A stretch of 64,000 nucleotides of DNA, taken from contig JAJEGS010000001.1 in assembly GCA_022819745.1 (NCBI GenBank), positions 1 to 64,000 on the forward strand, given 5' to 3'. Below are positions 17,096 to 25,527 of the stretch, in pieces (the first letter of the stretch is position 1; each line of letters opens with the position of its first letter). The DNA comes from Candidatus Latescibacterota bacterium. Lineage in GTDB: Bacteria; Latescibacterota; UBA2968; UBA8231. Below the pieces are notes generated by a model that was given only the letters and a program-made list of their open reading frames with translations, had not been told where the DNA came from and did not search any database. Position numbers and translations under genes: made by a program.

Positions 17096-17623
17096 ATGTC
17101 CACTGAGAACCTGCTCTACACCACCATGTCCAGCTCCATCGGCGAGCTACTCCTAGCCGGCGACTCCACGGGCTTGCGGCACATCTATTTTGAGAGCGGC
17201 GACTTTACTCCACCATCAGATTGGCAGGCCGTAGCTGCTCTACCCTATCCGGTCGCCGACCAACTCGATTCCTACTTCGCCGGACACCTGCACAGCTTCG
17301 ACCTGCCGCTCAATCCCCAAGGAACGGCGTTTCAGCGCAAAGTCTGGGCCGCACTCTTGGAAATTCCCTATGGCGAGACGATCTCTTATTTGGAGCTAGC
17401 TCGCCGCATCGGCAACCCAAGCTCGGTCCGCGCCGTCGGCTTGGCCAACGGCAGGAACCCCCTGCCGATCGTCGTGCCTTGTCACCGAGTGATCGGCAGC
17501 AACGGCGCGCTAGTCGGCTACGCCGGAGGGCTGTCTATCAAAAGAGCGTTGCTCGCCCTCGAAGGTGCACTTGCGTCGCCAATGCTGGCGACGGGAAGCT
17601 CTCCTCAACTCGATCTCTTCTAA
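17096..17623 (+). CDS. ogt: Methylated-DNA--protein-cysteine methyltransferase
   Basis: 175 aa. The acceptor motif PCHRVIG is present with Cys 129; upstream FQRKVWAALLEIPYGETISY and the RAVGLANGRNP segment are characteristic of the Ogt/AdaB helix-turn-helix domain. It removes alkyl groups from O6-guanine by a suicide reaction. Start ATG 17096 has AAAGGA upstream. The C-terminus beyond LLALEGA (the final 17 residues, including ASPMLATG) is encoded by a 28-bp palindromic element found again inside ccmA; the usual family C-terminus ends near LALEG. Confidence 0.92.
   Translation: MSTENLLYTTMSSSIGELLLAGDSTGLRHIYFESGDFTPPSDWQAVAALPYPVADQLDSYFAGHLHSFDLPLNPQGTAFQRKVWAALLEIPYGETISYLELARRIGNPSSVRAVGLANGRNPLPIVVPCHRVIGSNGALVGYAGGLSIKRALLALEGALASPMLATGSSPQLDLF
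17572..17599 (-). repeat. Palindromic element inside ogt, copy 1
   Basis: 28-bp element with 8-bp arms CGTCGCCA / TGGCGACG (17574-17581, 17586-17593). Read on the minus strand it matches 46968-46995 in ccmA at 25 of 28 positions, all three differences being transitions. On the plus strand it is read in frame as ASPMLATG near the end of ogt. Confidence 0.75.
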
Positions 17624-17636
17624 GTCTGGAGGTCTC

Positions 17637-18740
17637 ATGTCCACGCATCGCATTGCTATCATCGGCACGGGTCGCGTCGGCTATCAGTTCAGTTTCTCCG
17701 ACCTGCCCGACAACCACGCCGCCGCCATTGTCCAACATCCCTCCTGCGAGTTGGTCGCTGGCGTCAACCGGGGGCGCGAAAAGCTCGACGCCTTTGGCAA
17801 GCGCTTCGGCGTCAAGGCGCTCTACCACGACTATCGGCAAATGCTCGCCGAAGTCCAGCCCGACATCTGCATCGTCGCCACCCACCCTGAACTCCATGCC
17901 GAAATGGTCACTGTCTGCGCCCAAGCCACCTCGACCCGAGCCATCATCTGCGAAAAGCCAATGGCCCTTTCGCTGGAGGAATGCGACCAGATGATCGCAG
18001 CCTGCCAAGCGGAGGACGTGCTCTTGCAGATCAACCACAACCGCCGCTGGCACTCCGAATGGGTCCTCGCCAAAACGCTCCTCGACGCGGGCGCTATCGG
18101 CGAGTTCAACCACATCTATTGCTACATGGATGGCGGCAAGCCGGCCCCTTGGTGGCGCAGCGAGAACGAAGGGCCCTTATTACACGATTTCACCCATTAT
18201 TTCGACCTGATGGATCTCTACGCCGGCGAAGTGGATTGGCTGTGCGGCATGGCTGAGCAGCGCATGCGTCCCTGGGCGGTCGAGGATTTTTCGGCTGCTA
18301 TGCTCAAATTCAAAGGGGGAGCCACCGGACTGATCTGCGGTGCCGAACTGACGCAGTACAACGACAACGCCTTCGAGCTGCGCGGCTCAACCGGCCTGAT
18401 CCGCATGGACCTCGAGCAGGTCCGCCTCTTTCAGTCCAAGGTCACGCTGTCTGAGCCTGACAGCGGCTTTGAGTGGAGCAGCCTCGAAGAAGTCGAAGTC
18501 GAACGGCCGGCCCCGGTCTCTACGTACGTCGCAGCACTGTCTGAGTTGATCGACGCTCTTGAAGGCCGCGGCACCTTGCGCAGCGACGGCACCGTGGGCC
18601 GCCGCTCGTTGGAAATGGTCATGGCCACCTACCAGTCGCAGCTAGAGGGCAACCGTCCCGTTCACTTCCCGGTTTCACTCGCCGAATCCGGCGTCGAGGC
18701 GCTGCGTCAGGCGGGAAATTTTAAGGAGCGGGAGGCATAA
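17637..18740 (+). CDS. Gfo/Idh/MocA-family oxidoreductase
   Basis: 367 aa from ATG 17637, preceded by GGAGG. N-terminal Rossmann domain: IAIIGTGRVG (NAD(P)-binding GxGxxG), VNRGREK after beta-2, and EKPMALSLEECD (the conserved EKP segment). The C-terminal substrate domain includes HDFTHYFDLMDLY, with the His typical of the family's active site. Substrate probably a sugar or cyclitol; cannot be specified. Frame upstream of 17637 is a shadow of ogt. A second family member follows at 18820 with a 79-base gap, so the two may form a pathway pair. Confidence 0.9.
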   Translation: MSTHRIAIIGTGRVGYQFSFSDLPDNHAAAIVQHPSCELVAGVNRGREKLDAFGKRFGVKALYHDYRQMLAEVQPDICIVATHPELHAEMVTVCAQATSTRAIICEKPMALSLEECDQMIAACQAEDVLLQINHNRRWHSEWVLAKTLLDAGAIGEFNHIYCYMDGGKPAPWWRSENEGPLLHDFTHYFDLMDLYAGEVDWLCGMAEQRMRPWAVEDFSAAMLKFKGGATGLICGAELTQYNDNAFELRGSTGLIRMDLEQVRLFQSKVTLSEPDSGFEWSSLEEVEVERPAPVSTYVAALSELIDALEGRGTLRSDGTVGRRSLEMVMATYQSQLEGNRPVHFPVSLAESGVEALRQAGNFKEREA

Positions 18741-18819
18741 CTAAGAGCCGATCATTCCGCTATTCAAACAGGCAACGCGCCCTCGCATCTTCGCGTCTAG
18801 CTGCGTCCGGAGAATAGAC

Positions 18820-19827
18820 ATGGCCAAAGCCAAAACGCGGCCCAAGTACAAAAGTCGCGCCAGCAAGAAACTCCGCGTCGCCTTCATCGGCGCTGGTGGC
18901 CGCGCCCTGATGGCCCACTACCCCTCACTGCGCGACATCCCCGAGGCCGAACTAGTCGCCGTCGCCGAACTCGACGAACAGCGCCTGCACAAAACCTGTG
19001 ACCTCTACGACATCAAAGGCCGCTATAGCGATTATCGCCAAATGCTCGAGCGCGAAAAACCCGACGCGGTCTACGCCATCATGCCGCCGCACCACCTTTT
19101 CGACATCTGCGCCACCGTCATTGAACACGGCTGCCATCTCATTATCGAAAAACCTCCCGCCGTTACCACTGAGCAAATTCGCCAACTCGCCGTTTTGGCC
19201 CGTCGCCACAAGGTCCTGACCGGCGTCGCCTTCCAACGCCGTTTTGCCCCCGTCATTCGCCGCGGTAAAACGCTGTGCGAAAAACGCGGCACTGTGCACA
19301 CCGCCCACGCCAGCTTCTATAAAAACTGGGTCGGCGGCGCTCCCTACTATCGCGGAGCGTTGGACATGCTTACCTGCGATGGCATCCACGCCGTGGATAC
19401 CTTGCGCTATCTATGCGGCGGCGAAGTCGAATCCGTTGCCAGCGACTCGCGCCGCCTCGACGCCGACCACTGGAATGTCCATTTAGCCCTAGTCCGTTTC
19501 AGCAGCGGGGCCACCGGACTCTTGCTCAACAACTTCATGGCCGGTCGGCGGATATTCAGCGTCGAGATCCATGCCCCCGGCATCTCCTTCTTCGGCGACC
19601 CCGAAGAGGGCGGCCAGCTCTATGCCGATAACAAGACCGAGCCTATCGACGAATTGGATCCTACCGTCCTAGCCGGTAGCGCAGAGGATTATCGAGCCTT
19701 CGGCCCCTACGATACCAACCGCCACTTCGTGGACTGCATGTTAAAGGGAAAAGATCCAGAAACGAATTTCGACGACGCGACCAAGACCATGGAATTGGTC
19801 GATGCGATCTACCGTTCGCAGATTTGA
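18820..19827 (+). CDS. Gfo/Idh/MocA-family oxidoreductase
   Basis: 335 aa. After a basic N-terminus (KAKTRPKYKSRASKKLR), the Rossmann motif VAFIGAGGRALMA is followed by EKPPAVTTEQIR, the family's EKP segment, and DGIHAVDTLRYLCGG, which includes the usual catalytic-region His. It is divergent from the preceding oxidoreductase. The basic leader is unlike a Tat signal (no twin Arg plus hydrophobic core). Start ATG 18820 lies behind a GGAG (CGGAGAATAGAC). Substrate unknown. Confidence 0.88.
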   Translation: MAKAKTRPKYKSRASKKLRVAFIGAGGRALMAHYPSLRDIPEAELVAVAELDEQRLHKTCDLYDIKGRYSDYRQMLEREKPDAVYAIMPPHHLFDICATVIEHGCHLIIEKPPAVTTEQIRQLAVLARRHKVLTGVAFQRRFAPVIRRGKTLCEKRGTVHTAHASFYKNWVGGAPYYRGALDMLTCDGIHAVDTLRYLCGGEVESVASDSRRLDADHWNVHLALVRFSSGATGLLLNNFMAGRRIFSVEIHAPGISFFGDPEEGGQLYADNKTEPIDELDPTVLAGSAEDYRAFGPYDTNRHFVDCMLKGKDPETNFDDATKTMELVDAIYRSQI

Positions 19828-19867
19828 GCAGAGCTGTCCAAGTTGACCGGCTCTTAAAGGCAAGGCG

Positions 19868-20269
19868 TCACTCGGCGACGCACCGCCCATCCCCATACGT
19901 CAACACCGGCGCGTTGGGCAGTGAGCAGTCCGAAGCATACCCATAGAGTTCGTTCATCTCGGCTTCAAAGGCGTTATACGCTGTTAGCCGCTCGGCTAGT
20001 GCCGTCGTATCGGTGGACGAAGCGGAGTAAACTATAAACTCCCAAGGGCCACCGCAGGGCTTGGAGCCTAAACCCGAATAGCGACAGTCCTCAATCGACG
20101 CGCCCGCAGCGTCGCCGATGAGCGCGTCGATTTCTCGTCGCAGCTCTGCTAGCTGTACACGGTCGCCTTCCTCGGTCCGCTGGTCGCTATTGTTGTCTCC
20201 AACAGGATCCGAGTCGCCACAAGCAACGAGGGAAACGGCGAGCCATGCCGCCGCAATCAAGTATCGCAT
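19868..20269 (-). CDS. Small lipoprotein, unrecognised
   Basis: 133 aa from ATG 20269 (AGAGGAAG upstream). Signal peptide with lipobox LVAC (MRYLIAAAWLAVSLVAC), so a lipid-anchored protein after cleavage before Cys. The mature part has an acidic linker (DNNSDQRTEEGD) and four further Cys residues (ECRY-type, KPCGG, SDCSL, GRCVAE) that may form two disulfides. No known domain recognised. It converges with the Gfo/Idh gene across 40 bases. Confidence 0.7.
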   Translation of the reverse strand: MRYLIAAAWLAVSLVACGDSDPVGDNNSDQRTEEGDRVQLAELRREIDALIGDAAGASIEDCRYSGLGSKPCGGPWEFIVYSASSTDTTALAERLTAYNAFEAEMNELYGYASDCSLPNAPVLTYGDGRCVAE

Positions 20270-20318
20270 AGTCTTCCTCTCCGTTAAAAGAGAGCCATCG
20301 TCTGCACTGTGAGAACAC

Positions 20319-21284
20319 CTAACCTGCTGCACGGTTCCCCCACCGCGTCGCGATAACTGCATCCATGAAAATCTGCCCTAGATGAAATACAATACAAGGT
20401 ATTGCTAGCAACCCCTTCTGCTCGGGCGACACCGCCGAATCCGGCAAAAACGCTAGCACTGTCATTGCCACCGGCAAGGTCTTCTGGCTCGCCATCAGCA
20501 CAACGGCCTTGCGCGCCGCTGCTTCAAGCTGCAAAAGCGCGCAGGCACCGCCATTGAGTAGCAGGTAGAGTGCGTGGATTGCCAATCCAGACACTACCAG
20601 AATCAACAAGCTCGCAGGTTCTATCTGGGCTAGCCGCCCGGAGGACTCGCTGAATTTCATCCACGGAATCGAGATCAGCGCCGCGTTGCTGGCCAAAGTC
20701 AATCGCGAGCGCTGGGCGTCGATCCAATTGACGGCGAAGCGCCGCAGGTACTTGCCGACGCCCAAGGGCAGCAAGATCGAAAGACAGAGTTTGGCGAACA
20801 GATCGCTAGCCGAAAGCTCAACTTGGCCTAGAGAGCTTAGAAGATGCGCCAACACGAAGGGCACCGTGAAGATGCCGGCGATATTGGTCAGCACCGTCAA
20901 AAGCAAGGCCAAGGCTACGTTGCCTCGGGCCTGGGCCGTCAGCGCCACGCCCGAAGTCAGGGTCGTCGGCATGCAGCAGAACAGGGCCAGACCGAATTGG
21001 AAGGCAGGCTCCATCGGAAGTTGAAACGCGATCGCGGCCCCTATAAAGGGCGTGGCGAAGAGAATCGAAACACAACCCCACGACGTCGCCTTCCACGCGG
21101 CGAGAGCGGCGTGGACTTCGTCGGTCTTCAGCATCAGCCCTGACAAGAAAAAGATGAGGCTAACCGCGACGTACTGCGTGGGCAGTTCGGCCATGTAGAG
21201 GCCCGGACGGGGGAAGAAGAAACCCACCACGGCCACGACCAACAAACCAACAGGCAGAAATTGTCGCTGTAGGAAACCTAGCAT
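20319..21284 (-). CDS. Bile acid:sodium symporter (BASS) family transporter
   Basis: About 321 aa, nine or ten hydrophobic segments, with the YfeH-like pattern (FFLSGLMLKTDEV, then FGLALFCCMPTTLTSGVALT, and later VVLMASQKTLPVAMTVL). These correspond to the two Na+-site regions of BASS/SBF proteins. Substrate unknown (organic anions in the family). ATG 21284 lacks a clear Shine-Dalgarno and sits right behind an intrinsic terminator; TTG 21311 would lie inside the terminator stem. The stop is 49 bases upstream of the lipoprotein ATG on the same strand. Confidence 0.82.
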   Translation of the reverse strand: MLGFLQRQFLPVGLLVVAVVGFFFPRPGLYMAELPTQYVAVSLIFFLSGLMLKTDEVHAALAAWKATSWGCVSILFATPFIGAAIAFQLPMEPAFQFGLALFCCMPTTLTSGVALTAQARGNVALALLLTVLTNIAGIFTVPFVLAHLLSSLGQVELSASDLFAKLCLSILLPLGVGKYLRRFAVNWIDAQRSRLTLASNAALISIPWMKFSESSGRLAQIEPASLLILVVSGLAIHALYLLLNGGACALLQLEAAARKAVVLMASQKTLPVAMTVLAFLPDSAVSPEQKGLLAIPCIVFHLGQIFMDAVIATRWGNRAAG

Positions 21285-21295
21285 TGTTCGCTCAT

Positions 21296-21321
21296 AAAAA
21301 AGGCCGGACAACGTCCGGCCT
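21296..21321 (-). terminator. Intrinsic terminator of the DtxR-like gene
   Basis: On the minus strand a perfect 9-bp stem (AGGCCGGAC / GTCCGGCCT, loop GTT) is followed by six T. It lies 85 bases after the stop of the regulator gene and directly before the transporter start. Confidence 0.85.
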
Positions 21322-21405
21322 GATAGATAGAAGCTATATCCTCTCGGAACCTACTCGCTGTCTGCTAGGGCAACCATGGGGCAACCGTAACAGATCGCAG
21401 AAGTT

Positions 21406-21891
21406 TCACGCTTTCACGTCGCCATTGCGAAGCTCTATGGCATCTTCGCGGAACATCTGGAGAAACCCATTGGCCGCAGGTTTTTCCGAAAACAACACGC
21501 GCAGAAAATGGACTAGCCGCATCCGCGCTTCCGTGCTGATTAGGTGCTCGACCTTACAGGCGTCGATCATTGCGTCGTCCTCGTCCATGCCGAGGGCGTC
21601 TCTGAGGAACCGCTGCACGACCAAGCGCGTTTCCTCGACCTCCTGCACCACTTTCAAGCCCTGGTCGGTAAGTTCGAGAAAGCGGTTGGGATCCTCTTGC
21701 ACGTAGCCGCGCTCCTTGAGGTGCTTCATGGCCGTCGAGACGCTGCCTTTGGTGATGCTCAGGTGCTTGGCGATATCCGAGACGCGGGCGTAGCCGTACT
21801 CCCCGCGCAATTCGTGGATCGCCATCAGGTGATGCGCCGCGCTGTGGCTTAGTTCGTTTTCTTCGTAGGCTCTCCAGACTTCCTCAAACAT
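21406..21891 (-). CDS. DtxR/MntR-family metal-dependent transcriptional regulator
   Basis: 161 aa. The N-terminal winged helix (HHLMAIHELRGEYGYARVSDIAKHLSITKGSVSTAMKHL, in pieces: VSDIAKHLSI as helix 2 and TKGSVSTAMKHLKERGYV as recognition helix) is followed by a dimerisation region with CKVEHLIS and the H-x-x-x-E type metal ligands of the family. It probably senses Mn2+ or Fe2+. The protein lacks the C-terminal SH3-like domain, as MntR does. It stands between the GAPDH gene and the transporter; a metal link with the BASS protein is not implied. Confidence 0.85.
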   Translation of the reverse strand: MFEEVWRAYEENELSHSAAHHLMAIHELRGEYGYARVSDIAKHLSITKGSVSTAMKHLKERGYVQEDPNRFLELTDQGLKVVQEVEETRLVVQRFLRDALGMDEDDAMIDACKVEHLISTEARMRLVHFLRVLFSEKPAANGFLQMFREDAIELRNGDVKA

Positions 21892-21939
21892 GCGTTTCGC
21901 CTTTCTGCCTCCACCTAAATCGCAAGGTCTTGTACTGAG

Positions 21940-22938
21940 TCATTGGCCGAGCTTGCGCAGCAAATCTACGCAGCGATTGGAGTAGCCCCATTCATTGTCG
22001 TACCATCCGAGAATCTTGACCATATTTCCTTCGAGAACATTCGTCGATAGCGCGTCGAAGACACACGAGTGCGGGTTGCCTACGATGTCGGCCAAGACCA
22101 AAGGCTCCTCAGAGTACTCGAGAATGCCAGCCAGCGAGTTGGCCGCCGCGGCTTTGAATGCCGCGTTGATTGCTTCGGCATCCGCTGCGCTTTTGAGTTC
22201 GGCGGTGAGGTCGGTCAATGAACCGTCGGGGGTTGGTACGCGGATGGCCAAGCCATCGAGCTTGCCGTCGAGCTCGGGTAGCACCTTACCTACTGCGGCC
22301 GCGGCCCCCGTAGTTGTGGGCACCATTGATGCCGCGGCCGAGCGCGCCCGCCGCATGTCGCTGTGCGGAGCATCGAGCAGGCGTTGGTCGCCGGTGTACG
22401 AGTGAATCGTATTCATCATGCCTTTGACGATACCGAACTTTTCGTGTAGGACTTTGACCATGGGGGCTAGACAGTTGGTCGTACACGAAGCATTCGAAAT
22501 GATCGCGTGGTCGGCTTGGATGGCGTCGTCGTTGACGCCCATTACCACGGTTACGTCTTCGCCTTTGGCCGGAGCAGAAATGACAACTTTGTTGGCCCCA
22601 GCGTCGATATGGGCACGAGCCTTGCTGGCCTCGGTGAAAAATCCCGTTGACTCCAGCACCACTTCGACCCCCAAATCACCCCAAGGCAGGTTGGCCGGGT
22701 CGCGCTCGGCCAAGATGCGAATCGCTTGGCCATTGACGACCAAGTCGTCGCCAGCAACCTCTATCTCGCCGACGAAGCGACCGTGAGTGGAGTCGTATTT
22801 GAGTAGGTGGGCAAGTGTTTGGGCGTCGGTTAGATCGTTAATGGCTTTGATCTCGATGCCACCTTGCTCGACGGCCGCCCTGAACACCAAGCGACCGATT
22901 CGACCAAAGCCATTAATAGCAACAGGTAGCTCTCCCAT
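21940..22938 (-). CDS. gap: Glyceraldehyde-3-phosphate dehydrogenase, type I
   Basis: 332 aa. NAD-binding [14 protein letters not shown] at the N-terminus, catalytic [12 protein letters not shown] in the middle and the C-terminal [16 protein letters not shown] are diagnostic for type I GAPDH. It oxidises glyceraldehyde-3-phosphate to 1,3-bisphosphoglycerate. No glycolytic neighbours are present. Directly downstream on the same strand is the DtxR-like regulator (48 bases). Confidence 0.96.
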   Translation of the reverse strand: MGELPVAINGFGRIGRLVFRAAVEQGGIEIKAINDLTDAQTLAHLLKYDSTHGRFVGEIEVAGDDLVVNGQAIRILAERDPANLPWGDLGVEVVLESTGFFTEASKARAHIDAGANKVVISAPAKGEDVTVVMGVNDDAIQADHAIISNASCTTNCLAPMVKVLHEKFGIVKGMMNTIHSYTGDQRLLDAPHSDMRRARSAAASMVPTTTGAAAAVGKVLPELDGKLDGLAIRVPTPDGSLTDLTAELKSAADAEAINAAFKAAAANSLAGILEYSEEPLVLADIVGNPHSCVFDALSTNVLEGNMVKILGWYDNEWGYSNRCVDLLRKLGQ

Positions 22939-23265
22939 TTTCCAGTGTATTCCTTCCTGTAAATAGCAGTAGATTTGGGGGTCTGAGAAAAGTCAGCCGC
23001 TCATCCCTGCGGGCCATGCGACGATCCAAATGAATATGGTAGCAAACGGATGAACGGAACTTTACAGCCCGATGTAAAAACTTATATTGCACAGTTGCGG
23101 GAAGCGTGCAAGGCGGGCAAATCGGACTTGATTCTCAACTTTTGCGTTTTTTGCGTTGCAAAAAATTAACGAATAAACCCGACCTCAGCAAGAGCACTAC
23201 CACTGGCCGAGATGGGCAATGGCGGGCTAGGCTGAAGGACGGGACGATCAAAGAACAGAGAAGCG
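22939..23265. other. Intergenic region between divergent gap and M20 peptidase genes
   Basis: About 327 bases without a convincing gene. It holds the divergent upstream regions of both genes. A hairpin with T/A arms is visible at 23147-23165 (TTTTTTGC, loop GTT, GCAAAAAA). An open frame from 23106 runs into the peptidase gene and is probably a shadow. I found no promoter pair close to consensus. Confidence 0.6.
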
Positions 23266-24678
23266 ATGCGCGAGGAAGGCATAGCCTTGGAGAAAACGCT
23301 GCTGTGTATCAATGAGCGGCAGCCGACCTATATCGAACAACTGAAATCCTTTATCCGCATCCCCAGCGTCAGCACTGGTGCCGATGAGGACACCAGCGAT
23401 GGCCTCGCCCAAGCAGCCGATTTCCTCGTCGGCCAATTCGACCAAATGGGATTTGAGGTCGAGAAGATCCAAGTAAGGGCCGCTACCAATCCCCTAGTCG
23501 TCGCCCGTAGTCCCGCGCTCTCGTCGGATCGACCCACTGTCTTGATCTATGGTCATTACGATGTACAAGGAGTGGACAATCCGCGCTCGGCTTGGGAGGT
23601 GGATCCCTTTGCCGCCGAGGAGCGCGACGGCTTCCTCATCGCCCGGGGTGCCAGCGACAATAAGGGGCCCTGTTTCGCGCATCTGAAGGCGGCCGAAGTC
23701 GTCTTCGCCAATGGGAATCAGCTTCCGTTCAATCTGGTATTCTTGATCGAAGGCGAGGAGGAATGCGGCAGCGCGGCGTTGAGCCAGTTTGTGGCCGAGG
23801 GTGGGCTTGACGAATTTGCCCCGGTGCTTTGTACGGTGATTTCCGATACCAGCATGTACGGGCCGGATCAGCCCTCGCTGACTGTGGGGCTGCGCGGTAT
23901 CGTCTATACCGAGGTCGAGGTTTTTGGGCCGACGCAGGATGTGCATTCCGGCCTTTTCGGCGGCATTGTCCACAACCCCAACCAACTTCTCGTCAACGCA
24001 TTGGCCGGCCTCATCGACGCCGAAGGGCATATCACTGTGCCCGGTTTCTACGACGAAGTGCAGCCGCTTTCGGCCCGCGAAAAAAGCCTCTACGCCGCCC
24101 TCGCGGTGGACGAGGAGGCCTATTGCCGCACCTTGGGCGTGCCCTCGCTAGTGGGAGAGCAGGAGTACCCCATTCTCGAAAGACGCTGGACTCGTCCCAC
24201 GCTCGACATCAACCTCCTCAGCGGCGGCAGTCCGCGCACTGTCATACCGGCTGTAGCCCGAGCGGCCATCTCCTGCCGATTAGTACCCGACCAAAATCCC
24301 GAACATATCCAAGCGGCCCTCGAAGGACACATCCGCACTCGGCTGCCCGCAGGCACCCGCGTCGAATTCAAAAACCAGCATTGCTCACCGTCCTACTACT
24401 TAGATCTAGACCATCCACTGGTCGAGCCGACACTTGAGGCCATGCGCAAGGGATTCGGGGTCGAGCCGGTGTTTACCCGCGAAGGCGGCTCCATTCCCAT
24501 CGTCGTCGATTTTGCCGCTGCGACAGGGGCACCAGTCCTGCTCATCGGCCTAGGGCAAATCACCGACAATTGGCACGGCCCCAACGAGCGCTTTTCCATG
24601 CGCGACTTTCACCGCGGCATCCGCACTGCGGCTGCGCTCTTATGCGAGTTGGCGCGAGCATCTCAGCGCGCAACATAG
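23266..24678 (+). CDS. M20-family dipeptidase
   Basis: 470 aa. Zinc-binding motifs of the M20 family: LIYGHYDVQG (His plus catalytic Asp), ARGASDNKGP (bridging Asp), EGEEECGS (catalytic Glu and metal Glu) and a late GxxxP-type segment (REGGSIPIV), with the final metal His in NWHGPNERF. This is the pattern of the carnosinase/CNDP-like dipeptidase branch, which hydrolyses dipeptides with two Zn2+. No signal peptide. Start ATG 23266 follows AGAGAAG. Followed 33 bases later by a PhyH gene. Confidence 0.93.
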   Translation: MREEGIALEKTLLCINERQPTYIEQLKSFIRIPSVSTGADEDTSDGLAQAADFLVGQFDQMGFEVEKIQVRAATNPLVVARSPALSSDRPTVLIYGHYDVQGVDNPRSAWEVDPFAAEERDGFLIARGASDNKGPCFAHLKAAEVVFANGNQLPFNLVFLIEGEEECGSAALSQFVAEGGLDEFAPVLCTVISDTSMYGPDQPSLTVGLRGIVYTEVEVFGPTQDVHSGLFGGIVHNPNQLLVNALAGLIDAEGHITVPGFYDEVQPLSAREKSLYAALAVDEEAYCRTLGVPSLVGEQEYPILERRWTRPTLDINLLSGGSPRTVIPAVARAAISCRLVPDQNPEHIQAALEGHIRTRLPAGTRVEFKNQHCSPSYYLDLDHPLVEPTLEAMRKGFGVEPVFTREGGSIPIVVDFAAATGAPVLLIGLGQITDNWHGPNERFSMRDFHRGIRTAAALLCELARASQRAT

Positions 24679-24711
24679 TCCCGCCATTCTGCACAAGGCA
24701 AGGAGCCATCT

Positions 24712-25527
24712 GTGTCTCTCTCCCACTCCCAAGTAACCCATTTCAAAAATCACGGCTACACTGTGGTTCCCGATTTTTTTGACTCCCGCGAAGTCCGAGC
24801 CATACAAGCCGAAGTCGAACGCTTCAAACGCGAAGGCTTGGTCCGCAATGTCGCCACTGAGGGCGATGGCGAGACCCCCTCCACTACCAAGGTCAACTTG
24901 CAACTGATTCCCTTGTACGACAAAAGCGATCTCATCCGCGCCCTGCCCTTTGACGAAAAAATCACCATTGCCGTCTCACAACTCATCGGCACGCCCTTCA
25001 TCCTGCACCTAGATCAGATGTTTCTCAAGCCGGCCGGGCATGGCATCGGCACGGACTGGCACCAAGACAACGCCTATTTCAAAATAGACGACCCCTTAAA
25101 AGGCACTGCCATGTGGGTTGCCGTTCACGACGCAACCATCGAAAATGGCACCATTCACGTCGTGCATGACTCCTTCAAGGAGGAATACCCGCACGACCGC
25201 GATCCTTACTCCGATCACCACATCCACTGCCAAGTACCCGAGGAGCGCGCCGTGCCCATTGAGCTAAAGGCCGGTGGCGTCGCCTTCTTCTGCTACGGCA
25301 CGGCCCACTCGACTAAAGCCAACACCACCGATCGCGAGCGCGCCGGACTTGCCTTCCACTTCCTACACACTGCCTGCGTTGATCGCGCCAGACTCATCGG
25401 CCAACGACGCGGCCAGCCCATCTTGGTGGGGCCGGAAGCCACGGGTGGCCGAGCCGAATACGGCGAGCGCGTCGCTGGGACTTGGGAACGGGAAATCGAG
25501 CGCGTCCTCAAGGGAGCAACCAACTAA
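24712..25527 (+). CDS. Phytanoyl-CoA dioxygenase (PhyH) family protein
   Basis: 271 aa starting at GTG 24712, placed 8 bases behind AAGGAG. Metal ligands H117 and D119 in DWHQDNAYF; distal His 199 in GTAHSTKANTTDRERAG, followed by the Arg of the 2-oxoglutarate site. The third PhyH gene of the window and not close to the other two. Its stop overlaps the ATG of the dehydrogenase gene (TAATG), so the two products are probably made together and may work on one pathway. Confidence 0.88.
   Translation: MSLSHSQVTHFKNHGYTVVPDFFDSREVRAIQAEVERFKREGLVRNVATEGDGETPSTTKVNLQLIPLYDKSDLIRALPFDEKITIAVSQLIGTPFILHLDQMFLKPAGHGIGTDWHQDNAYFKIDDPLKGTAMWVAVHDATIENGTIHVVHDSFKEEYPHDRDPYSDHHIHCQVPEERAVPIELKAGGVAFFCYGTAHSTKANTTDRERAGLAFHFLHTACVDRARLIGQRRGQPILVGPEATGGRAEYGERVAGTWEREIERVLKGATN

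Noticed and set aside
23106..23315. 69-codon plus-strand frame upstream of the M20 peptidase
   Set aside because: It runs into the peptidase in another frame, has low-complexity Arg/Lys/Gly content and no ribosome-binding site.
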